The position numbers were made by a program, and so were the translations under genes. The notes under the pieces were generated by a model. That model was not told where the DNA came from. It searched no databases and saw nothing but the letters and a program-made list of their open reading frames with translations. From assembly GCA_900555105.1 (NCBI GenBank), contig USJP01000017.1, positions 1 to 11,942 on the forward strand: a stretch of 11,942 bases of DNA. The letters run 5' to 3'. Positions within the stretch are counted from its first letter, which is position 1. Each line of letters begins with the position of its first letter. This DNA comes from an uncultured Coriobacteriaceae bacterium (GTDB lineage Bacteria > Actinomycetota > Coriobacteriia > Coriobacteriales > UMGS124). Of the stretch, positions 1 through 8,342 are shown one piece after another.

Positions 1-686
<686 letters not shown>

Positions 687-719
687 GCTTCGGCCCACTC
701 GTAAAGAGAGGTCAGGCTT

Positions 720-1127
720 ATGGCGGACAACACACTTACCTGTGAGATCGTCACCCCGGTAAAGACCGTTTTCGCAAGCGAGGCCACCTATGTGGGTCTT
801 CCTGGCGAGATTGGCTCTTTCGGCGTGATGCAGCGTCACGAGCCGCTTGTTTCTGCCCTCAAGGCTGGCGTGGTGAACGTCACTGCGGCCGATGGCAAGC
901 ACGAGTTTGTTCTGAGCGGCGGCTATGCTCAGGTCAATGACAACAAGGTCATCGTTCTTGCTAACGACGCTCTTGAGGTTTCCCAGATTAAGGCCGACGA
1001 GGTTCAAACCACGCTGGCTGGCGTCGAGAAGGAACTTGCAGCCCTTTCGGAAGGCGACTCTGCTGCCGCCTACCTCAAGGGTCAGAAGGAATGGCTCGAG
1101 CTCCAGCTTAAGACCGTAAACGCTTAA
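720..1127 (+). CDS. atpC: F1Fo ATP synthase subunit epsilon
   Basis: This is the epsilon subunit of the F1 central stalk. It couples rotation of gamma and the c-ring to the catalytic head and can inhibit ATP hydrolysis. The 135 residues fit the family. The N-terminal beta-sandwich spans about residues 1-85, with the recognisable stretch FGVMQRHEPLVSALKAGVV. An alpha-helical hairpin runs from about 88 to 135, rich in Glu, Lys and Ala. The ATG at 720 is preceded by GAGAGG at 706-711 with 8 bases of spacing. The gene lies 33 bases after atpD and 14 bases before murA, with no terminator between, so all three are probably co-transcribed. Identity rests on position and on the N-terminal domain; the sequence itself is only moderately conserved in this family. 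Confidence 0.95.
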   Translation: MADNTLTCEIVTPVKTVFASEATYVGLPGEIGSFGVMQRHEPLVSALKAGVVNVTAADGKHEFVLSGGYAQVNDNKVIVLANDALEVSQIKADEVQTTLAGVEKELAALSEGDSAAAYLKGQKEWLELQLKTVNA

Positions 1128-1141
1128 GAAGGAGCGCACTC

Positions 1142-2419
1142 ATGGACGTGATCAAAGTAGAAGGCGGCGCTAAGCTGCACGGTACCGTACACGTCGAGGG
1201 TGCAAAGAACTCAGCCTTGAAGCTCATGGCTGCAACTGTCATGGCGCCGGGCGTCTATCACCTCAGCAATGTGCCTGACATCTCTGATGTCAGGCTCATG
1301 TGCAAGGTGCTCCAGACGCTTGGCGCCTGCGTTGTTCATGGGGAGCATGAGCTCATCATCGACACCAAGACGGTGAGCAACTGGGTCACTCCCTATGAGT
1401 ACGTTTCGAAGATGCGTGCAAGCATCTCGATTCTTGGCCCGCTTATCACACGTTTCGGCAAGGCTATTGTGGCCATGCCGGGCGGGTGTAACATCGGTGC
1501 CCGCTCTATCGACCAACATCTGTCTGGTCTGGCGGCACTTGGCGTGAAAATCGACAACGACCATGGCAATATCCGTGCTGACGGCACGGCCGGCTTGCAT
1601 GGCGCTATCGTCACGCTCGACTTCCCCAGCGTGGGTGCTACAGAGAACATCATGATGGGTGCCGTCAAGGCGAAGGGCACGACCATCATCGAGAATGCGG
1701 CCCGTGAGCCTGAGATTGTCGATTTGGCAAACATGCTCAATGACATGGGCGCAAAGATTATTGACGCCGGTTCGCATGTCGTGCGCATCGAAGGAGTGCA
1801 GGAGCTCCACGCGACCGATCATGTGACGGTTGGTGACCGCATCGAGGCCGGTACTTTTATCGTTGCCGGCGCTCTTTGCTCCGATGAGGGCGTGACCGTT
1901 ACCGGTTTCGACCCCATGCATCTCGATATCCCGCTTGCAAAAATGGCCCAGATGGGCGTTGAGATTGAGCGCTTTGAGAACGGCGTGACTGTCCGTCGGG
2001 GTGAGAAGCTCGTTCCCGTGGATATCCAGACGCTTCCGTATCCTGGTTTCCCCACCGATATGCAGGCTCAGCTCATGGTGCTTGAATGCATGGCCGATGG
2101 TGCCAGCTTCATCACCGAGAACGTGTTTGAGAACCGTTTCATGCTGGCTGCAGAGCTTGTGCGCATGGGTGCTTCCATCCGTGTTGAGGAGCGCCATGCC
2201 CTGGTCAAGGGTCCGACGAACTTCACAGGAGCACAGGTTGCATCCCCCGATCTGCGCGGTGGCGCCGCCCTTGTGCTCGCTGGCCTTGTGGCTGAAGGCA
2301 CGACGTATGTGTCTGAGACGCGCCATATCAAGCGCGGCTATGAGGACTTTACTGGCAAGCTCAGCTCGCTGGGCGCAGACGTCTGCCACATCGAAATGGA
2401 AAACCCAGACGAGTTCTAG
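1142..2419 (+). CDS. murA: UDP-N-acetylglucosamine 1-carboxyvinyltransferase
   Basis: MurA transfers enolpyruvate from phosphoenolpyruvate to UDP-GlcNAc, the first committed step of peptidoglycan precursor synthesis, in the cytoplasm. The 425 residues match the family (about 420). The substrate-binding Lys22-Asn23 pair lies in GAKNSALKLMAA. The catalytic loop reads MPGGCNIGARSIDQHLSGL with Cys116 in the position of E. coli Cys115, the residue alkylated by fosfomycin; enzymes of the Asp type are resistant, so this one is predicted sensitive. Other conserved blocks are GATENIMM, the PTDMQAQ segment carrying the catalytic Asp, and HIKRGYEDFTGKL near the C-terminus. The start is set by AAGGAG just before 1135, with the ATG at 1142. 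Placement 14 bases after atpC suggests expression as the last gene of the atp transcript. Confidence 0.97.
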   Translation: MDVIKVEGGAKLHGTVHVEGAKNSALKLMAATVMAPGVYHLSNVPDISDVRLMCKVLQTLGACVVHGEHELIIDTKTVSNWVTPYEYVSKMRASISILGPLITRFGKAIVAMPGGCNIGARSIDQHLSGLAALGVKIDNDHGNIRADGTAGLHGAIVTLDFPSVGATENIMMGAVKAKGTTIIENAAREPEIVDLANMLNDMGAKIIDAGSHVVRIEGVQELHATDHVTVGDRIEAGTFIVAGALCSDEGVTVTGFDPMHLDIPLAKMAQMGVEIERFENGVTVRRGEKLVPVDIQTLPYPGFPTDMQAQLMVLECMADGASFITENVFENRFMLAAELVRMGASIRVEERHALVKGPTNFTGAQVASPDLRGGAALVLAGLVAEGTTYVSETRHIKRGYEDFTGKLSSLGADVCHIEMENPDEF

Positions 2420-2473
2420 TCTGTTCAGGCAGAACGCGTTTCTTTCATACATACAACTTCATAGAGAACAAAA

Positions 2474-2507
2474 AGGGCGCAGAATCTTTCATATGATCCT
2501 GCGCCCT
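2474..2507. terminator. Bidirectional terminator between murA and pepT
   Basis: AGGGCGCAG (2474-2482) pairs perfectly with CTGCGCCCT (2499-2507). After an A/C mismatch the stem continues with ATC/GAT, and the loop is AT-rich. It sits 54 bases past the murA stop and 19 bases past the pepT stop on the other strand. The leftward tail reads TTTGTTCTC and the rightward tail ATTTG, so it probably serves both convergent genes. Confidence 0.8.
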
Positions 2508-2526
2508 AGATTTGTATGCGTGTTGG

Positions 2527-3762
2527 TTAGTCTTGTGCGAACAGCTCTCCCAGCTCGCAGAGGAAGTCGACCATGGCCTCAACCTGGCTCACCACGGCGA
2601 ATTCTCGCACGCTGTGGTAGTTGAAGCCGCCTGTGGAAATGTTCGGGCAGGGGAGGTTGCGGAACGACAGTGCTGCGCCGTCGGTGCCGCCTCGGATGGG
2701 ACGCGTGAAGGCTTTGACCCCAATACGCTCGAAGGCCTTGTAGGCGTTGTCGATAAGCGCAGGGTAAGGGGCAACCTTCTCGGCCATGTTGCGGTACTGG
2801 TCGCGAATCTCAACAAAGACACGCGGCTCGTTCCAGCGCTTGTTGATGAAGTCTGCCACCTCAAGCAGCATGGCCTTCTTCATCTCAAAAGCCTGCAAGT
2901 CGTGGTCGCGCACGATGTAGTGAGCGAAAGCCTCGCTGCAGTCTCCGCGGATATCGCAGAGATGGAAAAAGCCCTCGTAACCATCGGTGTGCTCGGGGCG
3001 GGCGTTCTCAGGAAGCATGCGGTCGAAATCCTCGAACACGCGCAGAGCGTTCACCATGACGTTCTTGGCGCTGCCGGGATGGATTTCATGGCCCTTGACG
3101 CGCACGGTGACGCTTGCGGCGTTAAAGCACTCGTATTCCACTCCGCCGAGCACATCTCCGTCGATGGTGAAGCCGTAAGCTGCGCCGAAGCTCTTCACAT
3201 CGAGCAGGCTGCAGCCGTGGCCGATCTCCTCGTCGGGCGCAAAGCACACAGCAATGCGGGGATGGCGCAGGGAGGCGTCGTTCACGGCTCGTGTCAGGTA
3301 GCTCATGATTTCAGCCACGCCGGCCTTGTCGTCGGCACCAAGCAGGGTAGAGCCGTCGGTGCACACGATGTCCTGGCCAACAAGCTTTGAAAGACCAGGC
3401 GTATTTTCCTCGGTGAGGCTGATTTTCTCACCCTTATGCTCGCCAAGCACGAGCTCGCCGCCCTCATAGGTGCGTACGCGGGGCTTGACGTTGCGTGCAG
3501 GCGCATCGGGGCTCGTGTCGATATGCGCAATCAGAGCCAGACAAGGCAGATGCTCGCACCCGGCGCTGGCGGGCAAGTGTGCTGTCACATAGGCGTTGTC
3601 GTCCATATGGGCATCGGCAAGGCCGAGGTCGAGCAACTCGCGCTCAAGCAGGCGGGCCAGGTCAAACTCGTCGGGGTTGGAGGGAACCTCAGCCTCGTTT
3701 GCCGGATCGGACTGAGTGGAGATGCTGCAATACCGAATAAGCCTATCAATCACATCGCTCAT
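2527..3762 (-). CDS. pepT: Peptidase T (tripeptide aminopeptidase, M20)
   Basis: PepT is a cytoplasmic dinuclear zinc aminopeptidase that removes the N-terminal residue of tripeptides, recycling amino acids from imported peptides. The 411 residues match the family length. All the metal and catalytic landmarks of the M20B family are visible: H80 and D82 in LIAHIDTSPDAP, the bridging Asp in LGADDKAGVAEIM (144-145), the general base pair E178-E179 in APDEEIGHG, D201 in FTIDGDVLGG, and H383 in ISTGGFNYHSVREF. RGGTDGAALS (357-366) is also typical. The ATG at 3762 has AAGGAG (complement of 3769-3774) with 6 bases of spacing. It lies downstream of thrC on the same strand, but a strong hairpin separates them, so it probably has its own promoter or depends on read-through. 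Confidence 0.97.
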   Translation of the reverse strand: MSDVIDRLIRYCSISTQSDPANEAEVPSNPDEFDLARLLERELLDLGLADAHMDDNAYVTAHLPASAGCEHLPCLALIAHIDTSPDAPARNVKPRVRTYEGGELVLGEHKGEKISLTEENTPGLSKLVGQDIVCTDGSTLLGADDKAGVAEIMSYLTRAVNDASLRHPRIAVCFAPDEEIGHGCSLLDVKSFGAAYGFTIDGDVLGGVEYECFNAASVTVRVKGHEIHPGSAKNVMVNALRVFEDFDRMLPENARPEHTDGYEGFFHLCDIRGDCSEAFAHYIVRDHDLQAFEMKKAMLLEVADFINKRWNEPRVFVEIRDQYRNMAEKVAPYPALIDNAYKAFERIGVKAFTRPIRGGTDGAALSFRNLPCPNISTGGFNYHSVREFAVVSQVEAMVDFLCELGELFAQD

Positions 3763-3784
3763 ACACTGCTCCTTTTAAAAGAAA

Positions 3785-3810
3785 CCGGGCGCGAAACATG
3801 TCGCGCCCGG
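3785..3810 (-). terminator. Intrinsic terminator after thrC / possible pepT leader hairpin
   Basis: CCGGGCGCGA (3785-3794) and TCGCGCCCGG (3801-3810) form a perfect 10-bp GC-rich stem with a 6-base loop. On the minus strand it is followed directly by TTTCTTTT, which fits a Rho-independent terminator for thrC, whose stop is about 55 bases upstream. The T-tract runs straight into the AAAAGGAG that serves pepT, leaving no room for a promoter between the two. Confidence 0.8.
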
Positions 3811-3826
3811 CATGGGAACCTAGCGA

Positions 3827-3855
3827 ATCATACTACGGTGCGGGCGCGCTGACCG
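3827..3855 (-). promoter_or_regulatory. Possible pepT promoter
   Basis: On the minus strand TATGAT (3832-3827) matches the -10 consensus at 5 of 6 positions. A weak -35, CGGTCA (3855-3850, 3 of 6), lies 17 bases upstream. It sits between the thrC stop and the hairpin at 3785-3810, so a transcript started here would carry that hairpin in its leader. Only the -10 is convincing. Confidence 0.3.
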
Positions 3856-3865
3856 TGTTTCGAGC

Positions 3866-5404
3866 CTAGCGCTTCTCAAGCCACCCAAGCACGCTGCCCT
3901 CAACACCGGCTTTGGAAGCCTCGACCACGGTGTCGAACCTGCGGGGAAGGGTCTCCAAGGCCTCGAGGCCAGCGGGAACGCGGGTGCCCGTGGCTTCGGC
4001 AATGGCACGGTTGAGGACGATGCCGGAAAGTGACGCAACCTCGGCAGGAAGCTCATCGTGTGCGCTAAAGCCGTTGAGGCCGCGCCACACGTTGGGGCCG
4101 AACTTTGCCCAGTGGGCGGTGGAGGCAACGAGCATGGGGCGCTCGCTGCGATGTTCCTTGGCCACCTTCAGGGCGACGGCGGTGTGGGGGTCGAGCAGGT
4201 AGTGCTTCTCGGCAAAGACCTCGCCGATCTCGCGCAGGCAGGCGTCATTATCGACGCAGCCGGCGGCGTAAAGCTCCTGCATGCGGGCACGCGTGTCGGC
4301 GTCGACCTCGAAGCGCTTGTCGCGGGAGAGGTCGGCCATCCAGCCACGGACACGCTCGGCGTCGCGGCCGCACAGCTCGAAGAGCTGGCGTTCCAGGTTG
4401 GACGACACGAGGATGTCCATGCTGGGGGAGGGGGTAAGCGAGAGCTTGCGCGAACGGATGTCGTAGACGCCCGTCGTGATGAAGTCGGTGAGGACGTTGT
4501 TCTCGTTGCTTGCGCACACGAGGCGTGCAATGGGGGTGCCGATGCGCTTGGCGTAATACGCAGCCAGGATGTTGCCGAAGTTGCCGGTGGGCACGCAGAC
4601 GTCGATCTCTTCGCCGGCGCGTACAGAGCCTGCTGCGACCATGTCGGCGTAGGCGCTCATGTAGTACACGATCTGAGGCATGAGGCGGCCCCAGTTGATG
4701 GAGTTCGCGCTGGAGAGGGCCAGGTTGTGCTCGGCCATGAGCTTGTCGCAGAACACCGTGTCGCCAAAGGCCTGCTTGACGGAGGTCTGGCAGTCGTCGA
4801 AGTCGCCCCGGGCCGCAAAGACGTTGACGTTGTCGCCCTGCTGGGTGGTCATCTGGCGCAGCTGGATGTCGGAGACACCGCCGTCGGGATAGAAGACGCA
4901 GATGCCCACGTGCTTGCGTCCCGCAAAGCCTTCAAGGGCCGCCTTGCCGGTATCGCCGGAAGTAGCCACGAGGATGAGGTGGTCGTGGTCGAGCCTGCCC
5001 TTCTCGCGCAGCTTGCCCGTTGCATGCTCGAAGAAGCGGGGCAGGCACTGCAGGGCCATGTCCTTGAAGGCCGAGGTGGGTCCATGGAACAGCTCGAGCA
5101 CGTGGATGCCGTCGCCCAGATCAACCACGGGGGCGATGCGCTCGTCGTCAAACTGGGGGCCGTAGGCACCGGCCATGAGGGAGTCGATCGCGTCGTCGGC
5201 GACGTCGACCTCAAATGCGCGGTACACGCGCGCGGCGCGCTGGGCGTAAGGAAGCGCGGCGAGTGCGCAAATCTCTTCGACGCTCATCGAGGGAATCTGC
5301 TGGGGCACGAAAAGGCCGCCACCGGGGGCAATGCCTTCGACGATGGCCTCGCAAAATGAAAGCGCGTCGCTCACGTTTCCACGGGTGTCGATATAGCGGT
5401 TCAT
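3866..5404 (-). CDS. thrC: Threonine synthase
   Basis: ThrC is the PLP-dependent enzyme that converts O-phosphohomoserine to threonine, the last step of threonine biosynthesis. With the ATG at 5404 the protein has 512 residues, at the long end of the bacterial/fungal long-form class. The N-terminus carries the family signature YIDTRG (4-9). The PLP lysine is K114 in HGPTSAFKDMALQ, the phosphate-binding loop is ATSGDTGKAALEG (147-159), and SANSINWGRLMPQIVYY (232-248) and VPTGNFGNILAAYYAK (271-286) are also typical. An in-frame ATG at 5497 would add 31 residues unlike the family. The 5404 start is preferred because it opens directly before the signature and has AAAGG (complement of 5411-5415) 6 bases upstream. 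No clear minus-strand promoter was found in 5405-5560. The gene is divergent from the LuxR-type regulator. Confidence 0.96.
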   Translation of the reverse strand: MNRYIDTRGNVSDALSFCEAIVEGIAPGGGLFVPQQIPSMSVEEICALAALPYAQRAARVYRAFEVDVADDAIDSLMAGAYGPQFDDERIAPVVDLGDGIHVLELFHGPTSAFKDMALQCLPRFFEHATGKLREKGRLDHDHLILVATSGDTGKAALEGFAGRKHVGICVFYPDGGVSDIQLRQMTTQQGDNVNVFAARGDFDDCQTSVKQAFGDTVFCDKLMAEHNLALSSANSINWGRLMPQIVYYMSAYADMVAAGSVRAGEEIDVCVPTGNFGNILAAYYAKRIGTPIARLVCASNENNVLTDFITTGVYDIRSRKLSLTPSPSMDILVSSNLERQLFELCGRDAERVRGWMADLSRDKRFEVDADTRARMQELYAAGCVDNDACLREIGEVFAEKHYLLDPHTAVALKVAKEHRSERPMLVASTAHWAKFGPNVWRGLNGFSAHDELPAEVASLSGIVLNRAIAEATGTRVPAGLEALETLPRRFDTVVEASKAGVEGSVLGWLEKR

Positions 5405-5410
5405 GGTTGG

Positions 5411-5415
5411 CCTTT
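5411..5415 (-). promoter_or_regulatory. Ribosome binding site deciding the thrC start
   Basis: On the minus strand GAAAGG lies 6 bases before the ATG at 5404. This supports that start over the upstream in-frame ATG at 5497. Confidence 0.65.
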
Positions 5416-5536
5416 CGTGGTCGATTGGCATGTCAGACGGAAGTCTAGCCTGTATATCGTAACGTGTGTGGATAGCCTGGGATGGCTCGGGCGGCAAACG
5501 GTATAGAATGTATGCCGACTCGTGAATAAAACGCCA

Positions 5537-5565
5537 TGCATATGAAGAAGCGACGGCGGTATAAT
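5537..5565 (+). promoter_or_regulatory. Promoter of the membrane LuxR-type regulator
   Basis: TATAAT at 5560-5565 is a perfect -10 box. At a 17-base spacing the -35 position is TGCATA (5537-5542, 3 of 6), which is poor and overlaps the small palindromes ATGCAT (5536-5541) and CATATG (5539-5544). A strong -10 with a weak -35 suits an activated or autoregulated promoter. The transcript would start near 5572, giving a leader of about 38 bases. Confidence 0.6.
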
Positions 5566-5597
5566 TTCCAATTCATTGCTCGGTGTCCAGCTGATGC

Positions 5598-5603
5598 AGG
5601 GGG
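5598..5603 (+). promoter_or_regulatory. Ribosome binding site deciding the regulator start
   Basis: AGGGGG at 5598-5603 abuts the ATG at 5604 but lies 6 bases before the in-frame ATG at 5610. The spacing favours 5610 as the true start, giving an N-terminus MVEKLTGK. Confidence 0.6.
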
Positions 5604-5609
5604 ATGCGA

Positions 5610-7151
5610 ATGGTCGAGAAACTGACAGGGAAGATGGACGTCTTTGTCGCGATTGGTTTTGGCTTCTTTTTGGCTTGGAGGCAAAACCTCATCAACTTCC
5701 TGTACCCCATGTCGGCGGGCCTGGTGTTCTCGCCCCTTGTGTGCATGTCGTTTGCATGTTGCCTTGTGCTGGTTCTGGCACTTGTCGCGTTTCGAAGCAA
5801 CCAGGCGACATTCTCCTCGCGCTTCCTTGTGTCGATGCCGGCGGTGCTCATCGTCGCCGCGACGCTGTGCGCCTATCTGGTGGCCAAGGGCTTCGGCGGC
5901 GCGGTGCTTGCCTATGCGGCGGCCCTCGTCATTGGTGTGGCCTCAGCGCTCGGCCTCTTTTCGTGGGTCGAGATGCTCGCGGTGGTCGACGTTGGCACGC
6001 GTATCGTGACCGCGGTGTTCGCCCTGCTCATCAAGGCGCTCTTGGGGCTCGTTTGTACGGCTGTCGGTGGCTTTATCGGCCCTTTGCCCATCACAATCCT
6101 GGCGCTTGTGGTGCTCGTCGTGCTTGTGGTGCACGAGGCGCGCAATGCCCATCGCGAGATAAAGCCCCTCATCATGCGCCCCACAAGTTCGAGTCATTTC
6201 AAGCTGTTGCTCGGCGCACTTGTGGTCTATGCCTTTATCTTCGGCGTCACGGCGGGCAACACGGCCGTCGTCGCCCAGATTCCGGTGATGCTCGACTTCA
6301 ACACGGGAGTCGACGAGTGCTCGCTTGCTATCTCCACCATTTTGCTTGCGGTTCTTTTGCCCTGCAAGTCGGGCGTGCGCCTCTCTACCGTTGGCCGCGT
6401 GCTCACGCCGATGCTTGCCACCCTGTTTTTGCTGCACATTCTTTTGGGCGGCAGTGTCGGGGGCCTCTTGCCCAAGCTCACTGAGGCGTTCTGGGACATC
6501 GTGCAGGTGTTTGTGCTGCTCGTCCTCATCGATGTGGCCCAGAGCGGTGTGGCGAGCCTGTCGTTCGTGTTTCCTGTCGGCTGGGGCGTGGTGAGCTTCG
6601 GCTATGCCTGCGGTACGCTGGCCGGTCAGGCGACGGGCCTGTCGTTTGGCGATGATTTTGCCGCGGTGCAGGCCATTACGGCGACGATGACGATTCTGGC
6701 CGTTGTGGCATCGAGCGTGCTTGCGGCTGCACAGTATCCCTCGCCGGCGAACGGCACTGTCCAACCTTTTGTTCCTGTCGAGCTGCAGGATGGGGGCTTC
6801 GAAGGATCGTCCCAGCATGGCGACACGGCTCCCGACATCCTTGCAACGTATGCCACGGCCGGTGCTGCCGGGCAGGCAGGCACGATTCAGGCAACACCCG
6901 CCGGGGCGCCGACGGTCGCTCCCGTCGACCCCATCGCCCAGGCGTGCGCGGTGATTGCGAAGAAGTACGCCTTATCGGAGCGCGAGGGCGAGGTGCTCGA
7001 CCTGCTTGCCCGTGGCAACACGCGCATGTCCATCGCCGAGAAGCTCATCATCTCGGAGAACACCGTACGCGTGCATGTGAAGAACATCTACGCCAAGCTG
7101 CACATTCACTCCAAGCAGCAGCTCATCGACATGGTGGACAGGCGCACATAG
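5610..7151 (+). CDS. Membrane-spanning LuxR-type transcriptional regulator
   Basis: The protein has 513 residues and two clear parts. Residues about 8-370 are hydrophobic, with roughly 12 candidate transmembrane segments, for example VFVAIGFGFFLAW, a CCLVLVLALVAF stretch, and ILALVVLVVLVV. Residues about 371-450 form an Ala/Gly/Pro/Thr-rich linker. Residues 453-513 are a LuxR-type helix-turn-helix: LSEREGEVLDLLARG, the recognition helix ISENTVRVHVKNIYAKL, then HSKQQLIDMV. There is no receiver or autoinducer domain, so the membrane part is the likely sensor or anchor. Such fusions are abundant in Eggerthella and relatives, where members regulate neighbouring catabolic genes. The inducer and target are not visible here. 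The nearest neighbour is divergent thrC, but housekeeping thrC need not be its target; self-regulation is possible. The start at 5610 is chosen over 5604 on ribosome-site spacing. Confidence 0.9.
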   Translation: MVEKLTGKMDVFVAIGFGFFLAWRQNLINFLYPMSAGLVFSPLVCMSFACCLVLVLALVAFRSNQATFSSRFLVSMPAVLIVAATLCAYLVAKGFGGAVLAYAAALVIGVASALGLFSWVEMLAVVDVGTRIVTAVFALLIKALLGLVCTAVGGFIGPLPITILALVVLVVLVVHEARNAHREIKPLIMRPTSSSHFKLLLGALVVYAFIFGVTAGNTAVVAQIPVMLDFNTGVDECSLAISTILLAVLLPCKSGVRLSTVGRVLTPMLATLFLLHILLGGSVGGLLPKLTEAFWDIVQVFVLLVLIDVAQSGVASLSFVFPVGWGVVSFGYACGTLAGQATGLSFGDDFAAVQAITATMTILAVVASSVLAAAQYPSPANGTVQPFVPVELQDGGFEGSSQHGDTAPDILATYATAGAAGQAGTIQATPAGAPTVAPVDPIAQACAVIAKKYALSEREGEVLDLLARGNTRMSIAEKLIISENTVRVHVKNIYAKLHIHSKQQLIDMVDRRT

Positions 7152-7191
7152 TCAGCCAGGGTGTCTGTGCCGACATTTGGTCACCAACAAC

Positions 7192-7229
7192 AAGGAGCCG
7201 CATCCCCCAATCCTGGGGTGCGGCTCCTT
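7192..7229. terminator. Terminator after the LuxR-type regulator
   Basis: AAGGAGCCGCA (7192-7202) pairs perfectly with TGCGGCTCCTT (7219-7229). CCCC/GGGG continues the stem beyond a single bulged T, giving about 15 pairs. It lies 40 bases past the regulator stop. The rightward tail (GTCTTTGTTCTC) and the leftward tail (GTTGTTGG) are only moderately T-rich. It may also stop leftward transcription from the S41-like gene. Confidence 0.75.
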
Positions 7230-7333
7230 CGTATACGTCTTTGTTCTCTGTGTTCATGCAAGAGGTTGGGGGTGCCTGGCCGACTGCATGGTCCGCGCTC
7301 GGACCTGATGACGCACAGATCTTGTGTCTTTTG

Positions 7334-7356
7334 CCACACATGAGGGCCTTGTGTGG
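7334..7356 (-). terminator. Weak hairpin just after the S41-like gene
   Basis: CCACACA (7334-7340) and TGTGTGG (7350-7356) form a perfect 7-bp stem with a 9-base loop, starting 11 bases past the stop of the leftward gene. The minus-strand flank is CAAAAGACAC, without a T-tract, so this is at best a weak or processing hairpin. A tight stem GGTCCG/CGGACC at 7290-7305 lies further on. Otherwise I see nothing in 7231-7367. Confidence 0.3.
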
Positions 7357-7367
7357 CTCGTTGACCC

Positions 7368-8342
7368 TTAGGCCTCGAGTGCCTTTTTCAGCGCCTCATC
7401 GGCCTGGCAGGCGATGTCGGGCAGGATGCCAGTGCCCCGGATGCCCCTGCCCTGGGCGGCCTCGACGGTTTTGGTCATGGGGTAAGTGAAGACGAAGCGG
7501 TCGCCGAAGGCGAGCGTCACGGGGTTGGAGTAGTCGAGTGTGCCACGTGTGGCTTGGCCCACCTGCTTTGCGCGCGTGGACTTCTTGGCAACGCTTGCAA
7601 GCCACTCAGCTGCGTCGGCGGTGCGCCCGCTTGTGAGCAGGAACACGCACTGGTCGGCCGGGGCGGCGGCGATGTCGAGCTGCGCGGGGGCAAGCGACTC
7701 TTCTACGAAGCCTTTGCCCATGCTGTCCTGTGCGGCCTGGAGACCCTGGTCGAGCCAGGCGGTGGTGTCGCCGGCGCCCTGAGCTTCAAGCAGGGTCTTG
7801 AGTTGGGTGAATTGCGCAATACGGGCTTTGCATGCACCTGTGGAGTAATTGGTGAGCACCTGCTGGGTGCCGATGAGTGTCTCCAGCGTCGTCGGCTCGT
7901 CGAACAGCCAGTCGAGCAGGGGGTAGGCCGCTTGCTCGACACCGCCTGTGCAATCGCGTATGTCGATGACGAGCTTTTTTGCTGCACGTACCTGGTCGGC
8001 ATGCTCGGCCAGCAGGTCTGCCGCCTCGGTGGAGTCGAGGTTGCCCACGGTGAGGACGGCTGCAACGCCTTGCACCTCGAACGTGCAGGGGGCAGATTCG
8101 AGTGCAGCGCTGGCGTCGGCACCCAGGCGCATGAGGCGCAGGTTGGGGTCGTCCAAGTGCGCAAGGCGTTCCTGCATCATGGCCTCGAGCAGGTCGTCGT
8201 CGAGAAGGCCCAGTTCGTCGGCCTTCCTGAAGAGCTTGTGCCATGCCTTGCCGGCGTGGTCGTCGCATTCGGGCATGCCGGCGTAGTCGTGGTCGAGGGC
8301 GATGAGAATCTGCGATGCGATGGTGCGGGGCTCGGGCGTCAT
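7368..8342 (-). CDS. S41-like peptidase-fold protein, probable pseudoprotease (short form)
   Basis: The 324-residue protein has no signal peptide or membrane segment and is probably cytoplasmic. Its C-terminal two thirds resemble the S41 (C-terminal processing/tricorn-like) core: strand and turn LVIDIRDCTGG (124-134, family DLRxNxGG), LTNYS (163-167), LLTSGRTADAAEWLA (235-249, family LTSxxTxSAAE), VGQATRG (261-267) and GRGIRGTGILPDI (298-310). In the third motif the family nucleophile serine is Asp243, and the C-terminal processing peptidase lysine position is Thr. Peptidase activity is therefore doubtful by my alignment. It lacks the longer N-terminal and PDZ-like region seen in the neighbour at 8630-9967, of which it looks like a shorter paralogue; both share FTYP near the C-terminus. 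The start at 8342 has AAAGG (complement of 8351-8355) 8 bases upstream. The biological role is unknown. Confidence 0.75.
   Translation of the reverse strand: MTPEPRTIASQILIALDHDYAGMPECDDHAGKAWHKLFRKADELGLLDDDLLEAMMQERLAHLDDPNLRLMRLGADASAALESAPCTFEVQGVAAVLTVGNLDSTEAADLLAEHADQVRAAKKLVIDIRDCTGGVEQAAYPLLDWLFDEPTTLETLIGTQQVLTNYSTGACKARIAQFTQLKTLLEAQGAGDTTAWLDQGLQAAQDSMGKGFVEESLAPAQLDIAAAPADQCVFLLTSGRTADAAEWLASVAKKSTRAKQVGQATRGTLDYSNPVTLAFGDRFVFTYPMTKTVEAAQGRGIRGTGILPDIACQADEALKKALEA

Noticed and set aside
1211..2452. 413-codon open frame antisense to murA
   Set aside because: It mirrors the conserved murA reading frame, has no recognisable motif, and is explained by GC-rich codon use in the opposite strand.
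4058..5359. 433-codon open frame antisense to thrC
   Set aside because: It has a Val/Gly/Ala/His-rich shadow composition and overlaps the PLP enzyme with all motifs intact on the minus strand.
5405..5497. N-terminal extension of thrC to the ATG at 5497
   Set aside because: The extra 31 residues precede the family signature YIDTRG, and the ATG at 5404 has a well-spaced ribosome site.
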